Of a DNA stretch of 64,000 nucleotides, positions 52,965 to 64,000 are shown piece by piece. This stretch comes from Dryocosmus kuriphilus (taxonomy: Eukaryota > Arthropoda > Insecta > Hymenoptera > Cynipidae). The notes beneath the pieces were generated by a model. That model did not search any database. It worked only from the letters and a program-made list of their open reading frames with translations, and was not told where the DNA came from. The translations under genes and the position numbers were made by a program. How positions within the stretch are numbered: position 1 is the stretch's first letter; each line of letters begins with the position of its first letter. The stretch spans positions 181,676,687 through 181,740,686 of the forward strand of contig CM076191.1 of the NCBI GenBank assembly GCA_038277395.1. The letters are read 5' to 3'.

Positions 52965-53061
52965 GTAAACATTTTAATTCATCATTTTTAGAAAAACATT
53001 ATTAATGTAGCGTTTTGAAATTTTATTATTTTATTTTTGATTATATTTATTCTTATTGTAG
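52965..53061 (+). other. GT-AG intron in left PLE-F pseudo-LTR
   Basis: TTTAAG|GTAAACATTT to ATTCTTATTGTAG|ATTTC, 97 bp, ending directly before the ribozyme-like motif. The right copy (56100-56190) has a mutated acceptor. Confidence 0.62.
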
Positions 53062-53062
53062 A

Positions 53063-53103
53063 TTTCTTGAAAAAGACCCGCAGTAGAGGTCGAAACGTCG
53101 AAA
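53063..53103 (+). ncRNA. Variant hammerhead-like motif, left PLE-F pseudo-LTR
   Basis: TTTC and GAAA can pair as stem I. Between them lie TTGAAAAA, stem II GACC/GGTC and GAAACGTC (GAAAC at 53092-53096). The plan is that of a hammerhead, but CUGAUGA is replaced and stem III is reduced to almost nothing. Confidence 0.5.
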
Positions 53104-53285
53104 TATTATGACTTTTAATAAATTTTGACTATTTATTCTAAAGATTAATTGTTTTTTATTATATGACCGTAAGACCAACGAAACATTTACATACTATTTA
53201 ATGCCAACAGTCGAAGAAAGAAGACGTCATAACCTCCAAAGATATGTTTATATTATTATTCAAAGGTCAGTAACGTACTGGAAAT

Positions 53286-55735
53286 ATGGGTTACCTCGCT
53301 TACATTTCGGAAAAATATAGTAACGTAAGATGTGATATTACAAATTGGATTAAATTCCAAAGACGATTATGTCATCTAAAAGAAAAACGTACTTTTCTTA
53401 TTAAATGTAGGAAAGAAGCTTTAATTCCAGCTCATATATATAATAATGTCAATAAGATCAACATACAAAATCTTCATTGTAAAGTAACATCGAAATTCCA
53501 AACAACGAAATTAAATTTTCAAAAGAAAATGTTAAAAAATGAAATTAGTAACTTAATTTTTAACATTCATGATTTAGTTCAACACACAAATTACCTAAAA
53601 TATCGCTTACTAAGGAAAGTAAAAGAACACTCAATAGTTAATTTCTTCAACTCACAAGAATTAGCGTTACAAAATTTAAAATATAAGATTAGAGAAGGTT
53701 GTATTAAGAAATTTAAATTACTTAAAACTAGGAATTTGGAAAACAATATAAAAATTAAAGAATTTAGAATTAGAAAATGTTTTAAGAATATTTCAAATGT
53801 AAAAATCCCAGATGAAATAGCTGAATTCTTAGCTTTGGGAAACAAGTTTAGTGACCCTTACAATGTCAACAAAATCCCTGTAAATAATATTGTAGCTAAC
53901 ATTGAAAATTGCATCAAAAACTTAGAAGAAGATGAAAAAAAGTTGAATATTAGAAAAACAGTGACACAAATTATTTTAAATCATAAAAATAACAACATTT
54001 TCAAAAACAATAATAATATTGCTGACACTGTTAAAAGCTTCCAAAAAGATCATAGTGATTTAATTTTTCTTAAAGCGGACAAAGATAATATTACAATAGG
54101 AGCAAATAAAGATGATTATAAGAAAAGTATTGAAAACATTTTGCAAAATAATATTTTATATAAAAGTGTAAAAACTAATCTAATCCCGACAGTGGAAAAT
54201 AAATGTAACGACATTATAAAAAGGTGGGAGAAAAAAACTTATATAAATAACAAGACTGCTTATCATTCGAAAACCTATAGTAGTGTCGTTGCAAAAGCTT
54301 ATGCGCTCCCTAAAGTTCATAAACCAGTTCTAATTTGGAGACTAATTGTTTCAACCATTGGATCACCTACATATAACTTATCAAAATTTCTGTCAAACAT
54401 TTTAAAACCTATATCAGGAACAACAGATTTTTATATAAAAAATAGCTGGGAACTAAAAGAAAAAATTAATAAAATCTCTGTACCTCCAACACACACATTA
54501 GTATCTTTAGATACTGTGTCCATGTTTGACAACATACCGTTAGATTTAGCTTTAGATTGTATCGAAGAAAAATTAAACTTAAACAGAAATTTAACAAAAA
54601 TCTCCAAAAATGAAATCTTGATAGCGGTTAGAACAGTTTTTAATAACTTGGTTTTTTCATTTAATAAAAAATTTTATAAACGAATTTCTGGTTGCCCAAT
54701 GGGGTCTCCGTTATCTCCAATAGTTTCAAAACTTGGTTCTTGAAGATATTGAAAAAAGAGCCTTATCCCAATTAACTTTTAAACCTATTTTCTATAAACG
54801 GTATGTGGATGATTTATTCACAATTATACCATATGATAAAATTAATGAAGTTTTAAACATCTTTAATAGTATCGATGAGTCCATTCAATTCACATTTGAA
54901 ATAGAAAAGAATAATAGCTTAAACTTTTTAGATTTAGAAATTATAAAAAATAACAATGGAAAATTAGTTACAAATTGGTTTAAAAAACCAACTTGGTCTG
55001 CACGTTATCAAAATTATGAATCTCATCATTTATTTAACCAAAAGATCGAGTTGATAAAAGGCTTGATTGATAGATGCATAAAATTGAGTGATGTAAAATT
55101 TAGACAAGAAAATTTAGAACAATTAAAAGAAACTTTACAATTGAATAATTATCCGCTTCCGTTGATAGAAAGTGTAATTAAAGAACGAATTCACGAAATT
55201 TATAACTCCTCTAACATTGAAAAGAAGAAAAAGAAATATTTAGAACTATTTTAAAAAAACTGATTCAAATGTCACTTTGCCTTATATACAAGGTCTTTTA
55301 GAAAGGTTAAAAAGGTCTTTAAAAAAATTTGATATTAATGTTCATTTCAATAATAATCACACTTTAGATACATTTCTGGCAAATAAAAAAGATTTTGACA
55401 ATATTGAAAACCAATCAGGAGTTATTTATCTTATAAAATGCAAAATTTGTGATAAAGTATATATTGGGGAAACTGGCAGGAGATTAAAAACAAGAATTTA
55501 CGAACATAAAAGGGATTGCGAAATTGGAAATTTAAATGGAGGCTTATCACAACATTCATGGAATTTAAACCATGATTTTGATTTTAATAATATCAAAATT
55601 CTAGCTCGAGAAAAAGATATGTTTAAAAGAAGAATTTTAGAATCTATTTATATTAAAAAACATTTTAAAATCTCAATAAATCTGAGTACAGAAATAAAAA
55701 ATATAAACCAGATTTACCAGTGCATTCTAAACTAA
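53286..55735 (+). pseudogene. PLE-F protein, nearly complete, two frameshifts
   Basis: Starts MGYLAYISEKYSNVRCDITN and has the N-domain signature RTFLIKCRKEALIPAHIYNN. RT: LKADKDNITIG, KAYALPKVHKPVLIWRLIVS (about residues 337-356), LVSLDTVSMFDNIPLDLALD (A, about 404), SGCPMGSPLSPIVS (B). An extra A near 54728 (TCAAAACTTGG) breaks the frame within motif B's tail. The second frame gives KRYVDDLFTIIP (C), LNFLDLEII, NWFKKPTWSARYQN and the thumb. An indel in an A run near 55255 shifts into the third frame: LPYIQGLLERLKRSLKKFD, then GIY-YIG (GVIYLIKCKICDKVYIGETG, RLKTRIYEHKRDCEIGN, FNNIKILARE) to the stop at 55733-55735. Total about 816 codons, normal for the family. Confidence 0.93.
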
Positions 55736-55796
55736 AAAATGTCATTCAATCTCATCAGCTTAATTTGATTTCTCAAGGCTTTGGCGCGCTTTTCAT

Positions 55797-56392
55797 CAGA
55801 GGTTTATTATGTTTCTATATAAATTTGTACCTTGGTAATCAGTACACTGTTTATCGTCCAATCGTAAGCATCTCTACTTCAAAAATGTAATACTTATAAT
55901 TTTGGAGTTCCAAAAACATCGGAAGTTCAAATATGATTAAAAATGTAAAAAGTGTTGACTAAAATGTGATTTTTTACAAAAAATTTGTTGAAAAAACAAC
56001 ATATGAAAGATGAGAAATTTGATAGAACTATTATTGACATTTATTGTTTCTACACTAGAGATATTTTAATTTTATATACTACATCGATCGAAATTTAAGG
56101 TAAACATTTTAATTTATCATTTTTAGAAAAATATTATTAATGTAGCGTTTTGAAATTTTATTATATTGATTATATTTATTCTTATTGTCGATTTCTTGAA
56201 AAAGACCCGCAGTAGAGGTCGAAACGTCGAAATATATTATGACTTTTAATAAATTTTGACTATTTAATCTAAAGATTAATTGTTTTTATTATATGACCGT
56301 AAGACCAACGAAACATTTACATACTATTTAATTCCAACGGTCGAAGAAAGAAGACGTCATAACCTCCAAAGTTATGTTTATATTATTATTCC
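55797..56392 (+). repeat. Right pseudo-LTR of PLE-F
   Basis: Colinear with 52666-53270. Intron-like interval 56100-56190 keeps AAG|GTAAAC but ends TTGTCG instead of TTGTAG. Confidence 0.85.
56192..56232 (+). ncRNA. Variant hammerhead-like motif, right PLE-F pseudo-LTR
   Basis: Same as 53063-53103: TTTC, TTGAAAAA, GACC/GGTC, GAAACGTC, GAAA, with no change in the paired bases. Confidence 0.5.
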
Positions 56393-56395
56393 CAG

Positions 56396-57269
56396 ATCTT
56401 GTTTTATTTTTCCTTAAAGCAGAATTCTCAATTTTGAGAAATTTCTTTATTCTCCTACTGTACCAACAACGCACGCAGTTTAGTGGCTCATAAGAGAGGA
56501 AGAGAAAAATAGTAGACGAACATACCTGCGGGTGGATATTAAAACGAACATCATACCCTCGTCACTTTTACCGGCAGTCTCTCTCTCTCTCTCTCTCTCT
56601 TTCCCTCTTTTTTTTCTCTCTCTGTCGATTTCTCACTTCTTCTAGACTGTGGAGGCCACCTTTCTCTTTAGCCACTTCCTCTCTCTCTCACTCTTTTGGA
56701 TACTCTTTCCTCCTTTTCTAAGTTAAACACACTAAAGCGGACTAAACTAAAGAATACCCTGGTTGCTGCACCACTGCAAAGTCAAATCCATCCTGTTGTG
56801 TCCTTCCACCCCTCTGGACCATGTTCACCCAACCAAACCGACAGACCACCACACACTTGTACCGCATTCCAAGACTAGATGTTTCCTCCTGCTCTCTTTT
56901 CAATGTGTGATCGGTAACTATGCCAAGACTGTCTCTGTCCCACGGGACACTTTTCGCGCCGAATACTCAACCTTCGAAACTCGGATAGGATGCAAGTACA
57001 AAAAGTTTAAATCTTATTTTCGTTTCAGAGGACATCAAAGAGGACTTTCAAATAATGCTGGATGAGGATTGAGCATAAATATTTATTGCTTACTATAAAA
57101 AGTTATGACTAAGCAGACCTGTTAAAACATTTTTTATGCAGTCCGGTCTTTTGGGGGAAACCATCCCTTTTTTTCAGAGAGTCGGTACGCTGAACACGAA
57201 TCTGGCCTCAAAAAATACCCATCAGTTTTTCAGAATTTATATCACAAAAACCTGACGTGCTAGGAATTT
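56396..57269. other. Unique-looking DNA with TC microsatellite
   Basis: (TC)n lies at about 56577-56603. 56640-57060 is less AT-rich; the frames at 56696-56878 and 56763-57065 are Pro/Ser/His-rich without family resemblance, so I do not call a gene. Confidence 0.4.
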
Positions 57270-57622
57270 GGGCGGTATCAACCCTCTATAAAATTTTCAA
57301 GCGAAGAAGAAAAATTCTTTTTTTAATTCAACGAAAGTCCTAATTAATATTGCTAACGCTAGCTGATACAAGAGAACCAAGTAAATCTGAAAAAATATAT
57401 ATTCTCATTTCTCAAAAACTACCCTTCACGCCGGTTGAAATAACAGAAACTGAATGAGGGTGCTTCTGCTGTTTTAACCCCCTTGAAGAGCAGTCTGTGA
57501 GAATATATTTTTTTTCCACAATCACTTGGTTCTCCTGTTGCTGGAATTAATTTGGGTTTTCGTTGGATTAAACAGAATTTTTCTTCTTCTCTTAAATATT
57601 TAATCGAGGGTTAATACCCCTC
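57270..57622. mobile_element. Imperfect foldback MITE
   Basis: Arms 57270-57447 and 57465-57622 are inverted, diverged copies; matching words include GAAGAAGAAAAATTCT, CAACGAAA and GAGAACCAAGT. No coding capacity. Confidence 0.65.
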
Positions 57623-57819
57623 ATGAGAGTGGCTTTCATAAATAAGTACTTAAATATTGAAGTTTCCACAAATGAAGGGGAAGTTTCAAGCTTTAATTTC
57701 AGACCTTTTGCAAATACCTTCTCAATTAATTATACTTCATTAATATCAGGATAATTATGCAATTTGTTTCCTGATAATATATTGAACAAATTGTAAGACA
57801 TATTGTGAGACTAGCAAAA

Positions 57820-59450
57820 AAGAACGAAAAAATAAATCCTGGATATACAAATTAACGGAAGAGAATTGAGAAAAAAAATAAAAATTGACGAATTAAAAAA
57901 TTTCCAAAATTTAAAATGACACAATTTTTAATTACCGAAAGTAAAAATCTCGAATTATGCAAATAACGAATTTAAAAATATCCGACATTAAAACTTACCT
58001 AATTCAAAAATTTTCGAATTATAATATTAACAAATTATAAAATTAAAGAATTATTAATTTCCCCCAAATTCTTAAATTTCCGAAATTTAAAATTGCCATA
58101 ATTCAAAATTGTCGATACGTGAAATTGACGAAAGTAAATATTGAATTAAAAAATAAAATATTGAATTATTTATTAATTCATTGTAAAGGGACCAATCAAA
58201 AGTAACAAAACGAAGCTATACTGAATACACAAATTAACAAAAAAAAAAATTGCCGAAAATAAAAATTGATGAATAATAAAATTTCCGAAATTAAAAATAA
58301 GTACAAAATTTTTAATTATCGAAAATAAAAATCTCGAATTATGCAAATAACGAATTTAAAAATATCCGAAATTAAAATGAAGCTAATTATAAAATTTGCA
58401 AATTATATAGTATTAACGAATTATTTATATTCCCCAAATTCTTAAACTCCCGAAATTTAAAATTGTCGAATTGCAACATTGTCGATACTTAAAATTGACG
58501 AAAATAAATATTGAAATAAAAAATAAAATATTTTATTAATTTTTCATTAATTATTAAGGGACTAATAAGAAATCACTAAAAAATGAATACCGAATATAAA
58601 AATTAACGAAAAAGAAAATTATCGAAAATAAAAATTGATGAATTATAAAATTTCCGAAATTTTTAATTATCGAAGAATAAAAATCTCGGAGTATGCAAAT
58701 AACGAATTTAAAAATATCCGAAATTTAAATTTACCGAATTATAAAATTCATTAATTAATAATTTCCCGACTTATTAATTTATTTTAAATATTTTTATTAT
58801 TAATTTCTCCCAAATTCTTAATGTTTATCCATTACTTAATTTATGTATGGAGTTTCCCATCAAAAATTTTTTTTTGGAAAATTTGGAATTTATTATTTTA
58901 TAATTAATAAATAAATAGTTCAATTTTATTATCGGAAATTTTAAATATCGAAAATTTTGAATTTGGATAATTCTATATTTCGGGAATTTTAAATTTCGGG
59001 AATTTAAGAGTTTGGGGGAAATGAATAATTCGTTGATTTTGTAGTTCGCGAAGTTTATAATTCAGCAAATTTTAATTATGAATATTTTTAGATTCTCTAT
59101 TTGTATAATTCGAGTTTCTTTTCAATAATTAAAAATTTTGTCGTTATTCCAAATTTCGGAAATTTTATAATTCGTAAATTTTTATTTTCGACATTTTTCT
59201 TTTTCGTTAATTTTTGTAGTCGGTATTTATTTTTCCATTATTTTTTTTTATTAATCACATAATTCGATATTTTATTTTTTAATTCAATATTTACTTTCGT
59301 CAGTTTTAAACATCGGCAATTTTGAATTTCAACAATTTTAAATTTCGGCAATTTTAAATTTCGGCCATTTAAGAATTTGGGAAAATAAATAATTCGTTCA
59401 TTTTATAATTCTTTAATATTACAATTCGCAAATTTTGAGGTTGTGGTTAT
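57820..59450. repeat. AT-rich satellite, second locus, with inversion
   Basis: Units of about 370 bp start near 57831, 58206 and 58578 and match the family at 3890-4747. From about 58860 to 59450 the same family continues in inverted orientation (AATTTCGGAAATTTTATAATTC-type words), so the array switches direction once. Confidence 0.75.
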
Positions 59451-59865
59451 CATAACATCTTTTTAATAAAATAGTGGAATTTTAATTTTTTGGGACAAAT
59501 CCTTCTGTAGTGATACTTTTATGGATATAAAACTGTATTTACAGCATGAATTATCATTTGACAAATGATAATGTATTTTAAATATGACTTTTACCAGCTT
59601 TAACAACTTGACCCGTCATTACCGTCAATACCGGTAAAACTGGTAAATTTACGCGTCAGACGGGTAAAGTCCCACCACTACATCCGACAAACAGTAGGTA
59701 TTTTAGGCTAAGTTATTGAAGTGTACAGAGTAGATGACGTGTTCATGTGCAAATGAAGAAGTGCGCGAAAGGCAAAGGGTTTTGAAAAAAAAACTTTTAA
59801 TTTATTATACTATTATAACATTGAATTATATTAAGGATTTCAGTTTTTATATTTATAGTGTTTTT
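59451..59865. other. AT-rich spacer
   Basis: No recognisable feature except short ACCGGTAAAACTGGTAAA-type words near 59615-59650. Confidence 0.35.
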
Positions 59866-61098
59866 ACATTCTCATCAGAGAAGGTATTAGATTTATGCAA
59901 AATTTGACTTTCGCGGATTTCATGAAATCTCCACGTTTTGAGACCTCCTGAATCCGAAAAAACGGTTTTTACGACGGTGTCTGTCTGTTGTCGTCGTCGT
60001 CGTCGGAGACTGTTCCCACGATAACTTTCGAATGACTAATCGGATTGGAGTGCGCTTTGGTACACTTCTTTAAGGGGTAAAAAGAAAGGACAAGTTCATT
60101 AACCAGCGGTTTTTGACCAACGGTTATGGTTTTATCCATCAAAAAGGGTTTTCATAAAATAAAAAAAAACTCCATTTTCCGGCTAAACTATGAGAGATAC
60201 AAAAAATATGTAAGAAAGTGAAATTGTTTATCTTTAAAAAATCTATAAATTTTGTCTCAACCGTTTTTTGATAAAATGAACGGTTTTTGATTTAATCAAG
60301 AAAACGCTATTAAAATTAAAAAAACGCTGGTTTCCCGCCAAAATATTCAAGATGAAAAAAAATAGTTAAGAACAAAGCTGTTCAGTTTAAAAATATCTAT
60401 AAATTTTGTTTCAACCATTTTTTAATAAAATGCACGGTTTTGGTTTTAATCGATAAAACGTTATTAAAAATAAAAAATTTCAAATTTCCCGCCAAACTAT
60501 GCAAGATACGGAAAAATAATAATAAAATAAAGTTGTTCGCCTTAAAAAGATCTACAAATTTGCTATCCATCATTTTTTTGAGCAGACGCGTATTTTTCGA
60601 GTTATTCGTGAAATATGTTATGAAATATAAAGAAAACCACTTTTTAGCAAAACTGTGCAAGATATGAGAAAATATTAACAAGCAGAATTGTTCACCTTGA
60701 AAAGAGCTGCAAAATTTATTTATAAGACTCATCGTTTTACTTTTAAGAATCGAAATCCTCTATTGTGAAAATTTGGAACATCACTAAAAAACTTTACCAA
60801 TCTACAATGTGTTTTAAAAAAATGTAATTATCGAGCGCGAAGCGCGAGTGTCATGATGAGAATGTATTCCTTAAGGGCGATAGAACCTTAAGTAAAATAA
60901 TTTCTTTTGTAATTCTTAATTTAAAGGTTTATCCGATCCATAAACACCGAGCGCGTAGCGCGAGGTGAATAATCTATCGAGCGCGAAGCGCGAGTGTCAA
61001 CAGACGCGCGCCCTAGGCGCGCTCATATTGCGCACGAAGCACGGCGCGCAAAGCGCGCGATGAGAATGTGCCCGCAAAGCGGGCAGATTTTTTTTACA
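59866..61098 (+). repeat. GC-hairpin repeat unit, copy A (full)
   Basis: Begins ACATTCTCATCAGAG, contains a (GTC)n run (about 59989-60006), four degenerate sub-repeats of about 155 bp opening near 60183, 60336, 60488 and 60648 (GCCAAACTATGCAAGATA-like), then a cluster of GC-rich hairpins. It ends with GATGAGAATGT, the complement of its start, and a GCCCGCAAAGCGGGC hairpin (61070-61084) followed by a T run. No credible ORF. Confidence 0.8.
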
Positions 61099-61140
61099 TA
61101 TAGTGCAAATAAACTATTATGTAAATTAAATAAAAATTTT

Positions 61141-61525
61141 TTTAAATCTGCCCGCTTGGCGGGCACATTCTCATCGCGCGCTTCACGCTACGCACTCCGT
61201 ATTTATCGATCGTATAAACCTTTAAATTAAAAATTACAAAAGAAACTATTTTACTTAAGGCTCTATTCGCCCTCAAAGAATACATTCTCATCATGAAACT
61301 CGCGCTTCGCGCTCGATAATTACATTTTTTTAAAACACATTGTAGATTGGTAAAGTTTTTTTTTGTGATTTTCCAACTTTTCACAATAGAGGATTTCAAT
61401 CCTTAAAAGTAAAACGATGAATCTTATAAATAAATTTTGCAGCTCTTTCCAAGGTGAACAATTCTGCTTGTTAATATTTTCTCATATCTTGCATAGTTTT
61501 GCTAAAAAGTGGTTTTCTTTATCTT
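61141..61525 (-). repeat. GC-hairpin repeat unit, copy B (inverted, partial)
   Basis: Opens with the complement of the terminal hairpin (GCCCGCTTGGCGGGC) and CACATTCTCATCGCGCGC and runs backward through the hairpin cluster into the last 155-bp sub-repeat. It is tail-to-tail with copy A over a 42-bp AT spacer. Confidence 0.8.
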
Positions 61526-62757
61526 ACATTCTCATCAGAGAAGGTATTAGGTTTATCTAAAATTTGACTTTCGCGGATTTCATGAAACTCCACGCTTTGA
61601 GACCTCCTGAATCGTTTTTACGACGGTGTCTGTCTGTTTTCGTCGTCGTCGTCGTAATCTGTTCCCACGATAACTTTCGAAGGACTAATCGGATTGGAGT
61701 GCGCTTTGGTACACTTCTTTAAGGGGTAAAAAGAAAGGAGGACGAGTTCGTTAACCAGCGGTTTTTGACCAACGGTTATGGTTTTATCCATCAAAAAGGG
61801 TTTTCACAAAATAAAAAAATTCATTTTCCGGCTAAACTATGAGAGATACAAAAAAATGTATGAAAGTAAAATTATTCATCTTAAAAAAATCTAAAAATTT
61901 TGTCTCAACCGTTTTTTGATAAAATGAACAGTTTTTGTTTTAATGAAGAAAACGCTATTAAAATTTTAAAAACTCTAATTTCTCGCCAAAATATTCAAGA
62001 TACAAAAAAATGGTAATGAACAAAGCTGTTAAGTTTAAAAAGATCTACAAGTCTTGTTTTAACCATTTTTTGATAAAATGCACAGTTTTTGATTTAATCG
62101 ATAAAACGTTATTAAAAGTAAAAAATTTCAAATTGCCCGCCAAACTATACAAGATATGGAAAAATGATAATAAACCAAGTTGTTCACCTCAAAAAGATCT
62201 AAAAATTTGCTTTCTATCATTTTTTTGAGAAGACGCGTTTTTTTGAGTTATTCGTGAAATATGTTATGAAATATAAAGAGAACCACTTTTCAGCAAAACA
62301 ATGCAAGGTATGAGAAAATATTAACAAGCAGAATTGTTCACCTTGGAAAGAGCCACAAAATTTATTTATAAGACTCATCGTTTTACTTTTAAGAATCGAA
62401 ATCCTCTATTGTGAAAATTTGGAAAATCACTAAAGAACTTTATCAATCTACAATGTGTTTTAAAAAAATGTAATTATCGAGCGCGAAGCGCTAGTGTCAT
62501 GATGAGAATGTATTCCTTAAGGGCGATAGAGCCTTAATTAAAATAATTTCTTTTGTAATTTTTAATTTAAAGGTTTATACGATCCATAAACACCGAGCGC
62601 GTAGCGCGAGGTGAATAATGTATCAAGCGCGAAGCGCGAGTATGTAAATAACGTATCGAGCGCGAAGCGCGAGTGTCAACAGACGCGCGCCTAAGACGCG
62701 CTCATACTTCGCGCGGAACGCGCGATGAGAATGTGCCGCCGCGAAGCGGGCAGATTT
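61526..62757 (+). repeat. GC-hairpin repeat unit, copy C (full)
   Basis: Starts ACATTCTCATCAGAG at 61526 and follows copy A throughout. The hairpin cluster has an extra CGAGCGCGAAGCGCGAG at about 62657. Ends with GCCGCCGCGAAGCGGGC plus T run. Confidence 0.8.
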
Positions 62758-63122
62758 TTTATTTATAAGACTCATCGTTTTACTTTTAGGAATCGAAATC
62801 CTCTATTGTGAAGATTTGGAAAATCACTAAAAAACTTTACCAATCTACAATGTGTTTTAAAAAAATGTAATTATCGAGCGCGAAGCGCGAGTGTCATGAT
62901 GAGAATGTATTCCTTAAGGGCGATAGAGCCTTAAGTAAAATAATTTCTTTTGTAATTTTTAATTTAAAGGTTTATACGATCCATAAATACCGAGCGCGTA
63001 GCGCGAGGTGAATAATCTATCGAGCGCGAAGCGCGAGTGCCAACAGACGCGCGCCCTAGGCGCGCTCATACTTCGCGCGAAGGTCGCGATGAGAATATGC
63101 CCGCGAAGCGGGCAGATTTTTT
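62758..63122 (+). repeat. GC-hairpin repeat unit, copy D (3' part)
   Basis: Repeats only the last third of the unit (from TTTATTTATAAGACTCATCG) directly after copy C, again ending GCCCGCGAAGCGGGC (63099-63113) and a T run. Confidence 0.8.
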
Positions 63123-63124
63123 TG

Positions 63125-63420
63125 AACCTATTTATGTAAATAGACTCTTAAGATTCTTCTTTTATAAGTATTGTTTTCTCTAGCTAGAATTTTAATATTA
63201 TAAAAATTGAAATTAAAAAAAGATGATTAAAATTCCAATAGCGTTGGAATAGACCAGTGCTAATATTAGCAATAATTCTACGATCACATTTATGTTCAGA
63301 GATTCTAGTTTTTAATTTGTGTCCAATGTCACAAAGATAAATTTTGTTCCAACCTTTGCATTTAATTAGGTAAACTACGTTAGATAACACAGAGTTTAGT
63401 GTCAAAACGTCGTTCTTTAA
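63125..63420 (-). pseudogene. PLE-G remnant: decayed GIY-YIG domain
   Basis: Minus strand encodes VVYLIKCKGWNKIYLCDIGH, KLKTRISEHKCDRRI and NISTGLFQRYWNFNHLF, clearly the PLE-D/E-type endonuclease, but YIGETGR has become YLCDIGH and one Cys is Trp. It is the most degenerate PLE of the window, with no RT. Confidence 0.75.
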
Positions 63421-64000
63421 GGATTAAAAAGATTTTTTAAACCTTGGAATTTTCCCGAGTTTTGATTTGAATTGATCGTATAACCGAAATAATTGGACTT
63501 TTCCTTTTTTCAAATCTTTATTTATTTTTGTAAACTGGTACAGTTAAACGCTGTTGAATTTTTCGTTATCTACTTTAGGGTGGTTGCCCCTAATTCTTAT
63601 ACTTACGAAATATTCCTATGATTCCTAAAGCTAGTTGAATTAAAAATAATTCTAGATTTAAGGGCATCCATCATTTTCAATCAGATTTTTTCACTCGAAA
63701 ACCGATTCTTGGACAGAAAGATTGAATAATATACTGATCCGAATCCAAAGCCTAGTTGATTGCAAACCTGCCTATCGCTTGTATCAAGTTTCAGTTGAAA
63801 CCCAAGAAAAACGAATAGTCGACCCTAAGATGTTGAAAGTAGGACTTGCACATTAATTTTCGGAGGGTTGGTTCGTGATCCTGTGAAAGCGAGTCGCCAA
63901 AGCCGTTGAGGGATGGAGGAGGAAAAGAAAAATCTTCTGCACTAAAGAGCTTCGTGGACCTTACACGCACACGAAAGATAATTTTGTGAGGGATCGTATC
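63421..64000. other. Intergenic DNA at right edge
   Basis: No recognisable gene; the last 150 bases are less AT-rich. Confidence 0.4.

Larger units (their letters stand above)
52666..53270 (+). repeat. Left pseudo-LTR of PLE-F
   Basis: Would hold promoter, 5' UTR intron and ribozyme-like motif of the element. Pairs with 55797-56392. Confidence 0.85.
52640..56395 (+). mobile_element. PLE-F, nearly complete, with pseudo-LTRs
   Basis: Direct repeats 52666-53270 and 55797-56392 (about 600 bp each, high identity) flank one coding region. A short inverted piece at the left edge (AATAGTATGTAAATG, the complement of sequence at about 53180 and 56318) is the usual inverted cap of Penelope elements. 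No TSD was found. Confidence 0.88.

Noticed and set aside
56696..57065. Small proline-rich gene
   Set aside because: Low-complexity frame with no start context, homology or partner exons that I can see.
61070..61096. Bacterial contamination or bacterial terminators (GC hairpins with T runs)
   Set aside because: The hairpins lie in repeat units that also occur inside an insect-type nested transposon locus (13083-13747), and no bacterial gene is present.

Overview
The window looks like repeat-dense, AT-rich nuclear DNA of an arthropod, most likely an insect. The grounds are GT-AG introns, poly-purine and TAA microsatellites, tRNA-derived SINE-type sequences, several DNA-transposon families with terminal inverted repeats (TIRs), a LINE, and above all many Penelope-like elements (PLEs). 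The LINE protein resembles families common in Hymenoptera, but the order is a weak inference. I see no intact host gene, no rRNA and no CRISPR array. Almost every protein-like reading frame belongs to a decayed mobile element. One 500-base assembly gap lies at 4748-5247.

Layout. 1-1440 is a higher-order satellite that grades into a non-autonomous DNA transposon (T1, to about 2386). 2390-4747 holds a small MITE and an AT-rich satellite. 5248-6010 is PLE-A. 6697-7003 is a SINE with a target-site duplication (TSD). 7771-14035 is a second T1 copy split by an inverted PLE-B pair and a GC-hairpin repeat. 15431-22109 is a PLE-C complex bounded by a 13-bp TSD; its inverted left fragment is split by a 2.7-kb foldback element. 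22413-24818 is a second PLE-B flanked by a roughly 400-bp duplication. 26855-27074 is a hAT-type MITE in a tRNA-like sequence, and 27125-28262 is a third T1 copy. 31283-35745 is an inverted pair of PLE-D copies, one split by a 2.7-kb DNA transposon (T2) carrying a broken, intron-containing transposase-like gene. 36030-37986 and 39340-40626 hold further TIR elements. 40785-43640 is a 5'-truncated, frameshifted LINE. 45970-49130 is a second PLE-D inverted pair with a 12-bp TSD. 49200-52400 is PLE-E (inverted pair). 52640-56395 is a nearly complete PLE-F with pseudo-LTRs. 57270-57622 is a foldback MITE. 57820-59450 is the AT-rich satellite again. 59866-63122 is an array of GC-hairpin repeats, followed by a PLE-G remnant.

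How the parts work together. The PLEs share one plan: a pseudo-LTR containing a short GT-AG intron, then a hammerhead-ribozyme-like motif, then one ORF coding for an N-terminal domain, reverse transcriptase (RT) and a GIY-YIG endonuclease. Families B and C (and A, without an evident intron) carry the canonical CUGAUGA...GAAAC core. Families D, E and F keep the stem II pairing and GAAAC but have UUGAAAA in place of CUGAUGA. One PLE-D copy lacks exactly the 70-bp GT-AG interval present in its sisters, which looks like retrotransposition of spliced RNA. Inverted head-to-head pairs recur in B, D and E, and one is bounded by a TSD as if inserted in a single event.

The most noteworthy items are the intron-plus-ribozyme module with its spliced copy, the altered hammerhead core, the higher-order satellite apparently grown from a transposon's internal repeats, the foldback insertion that splits a ribozyme, and the GC-hairpin repeat array.
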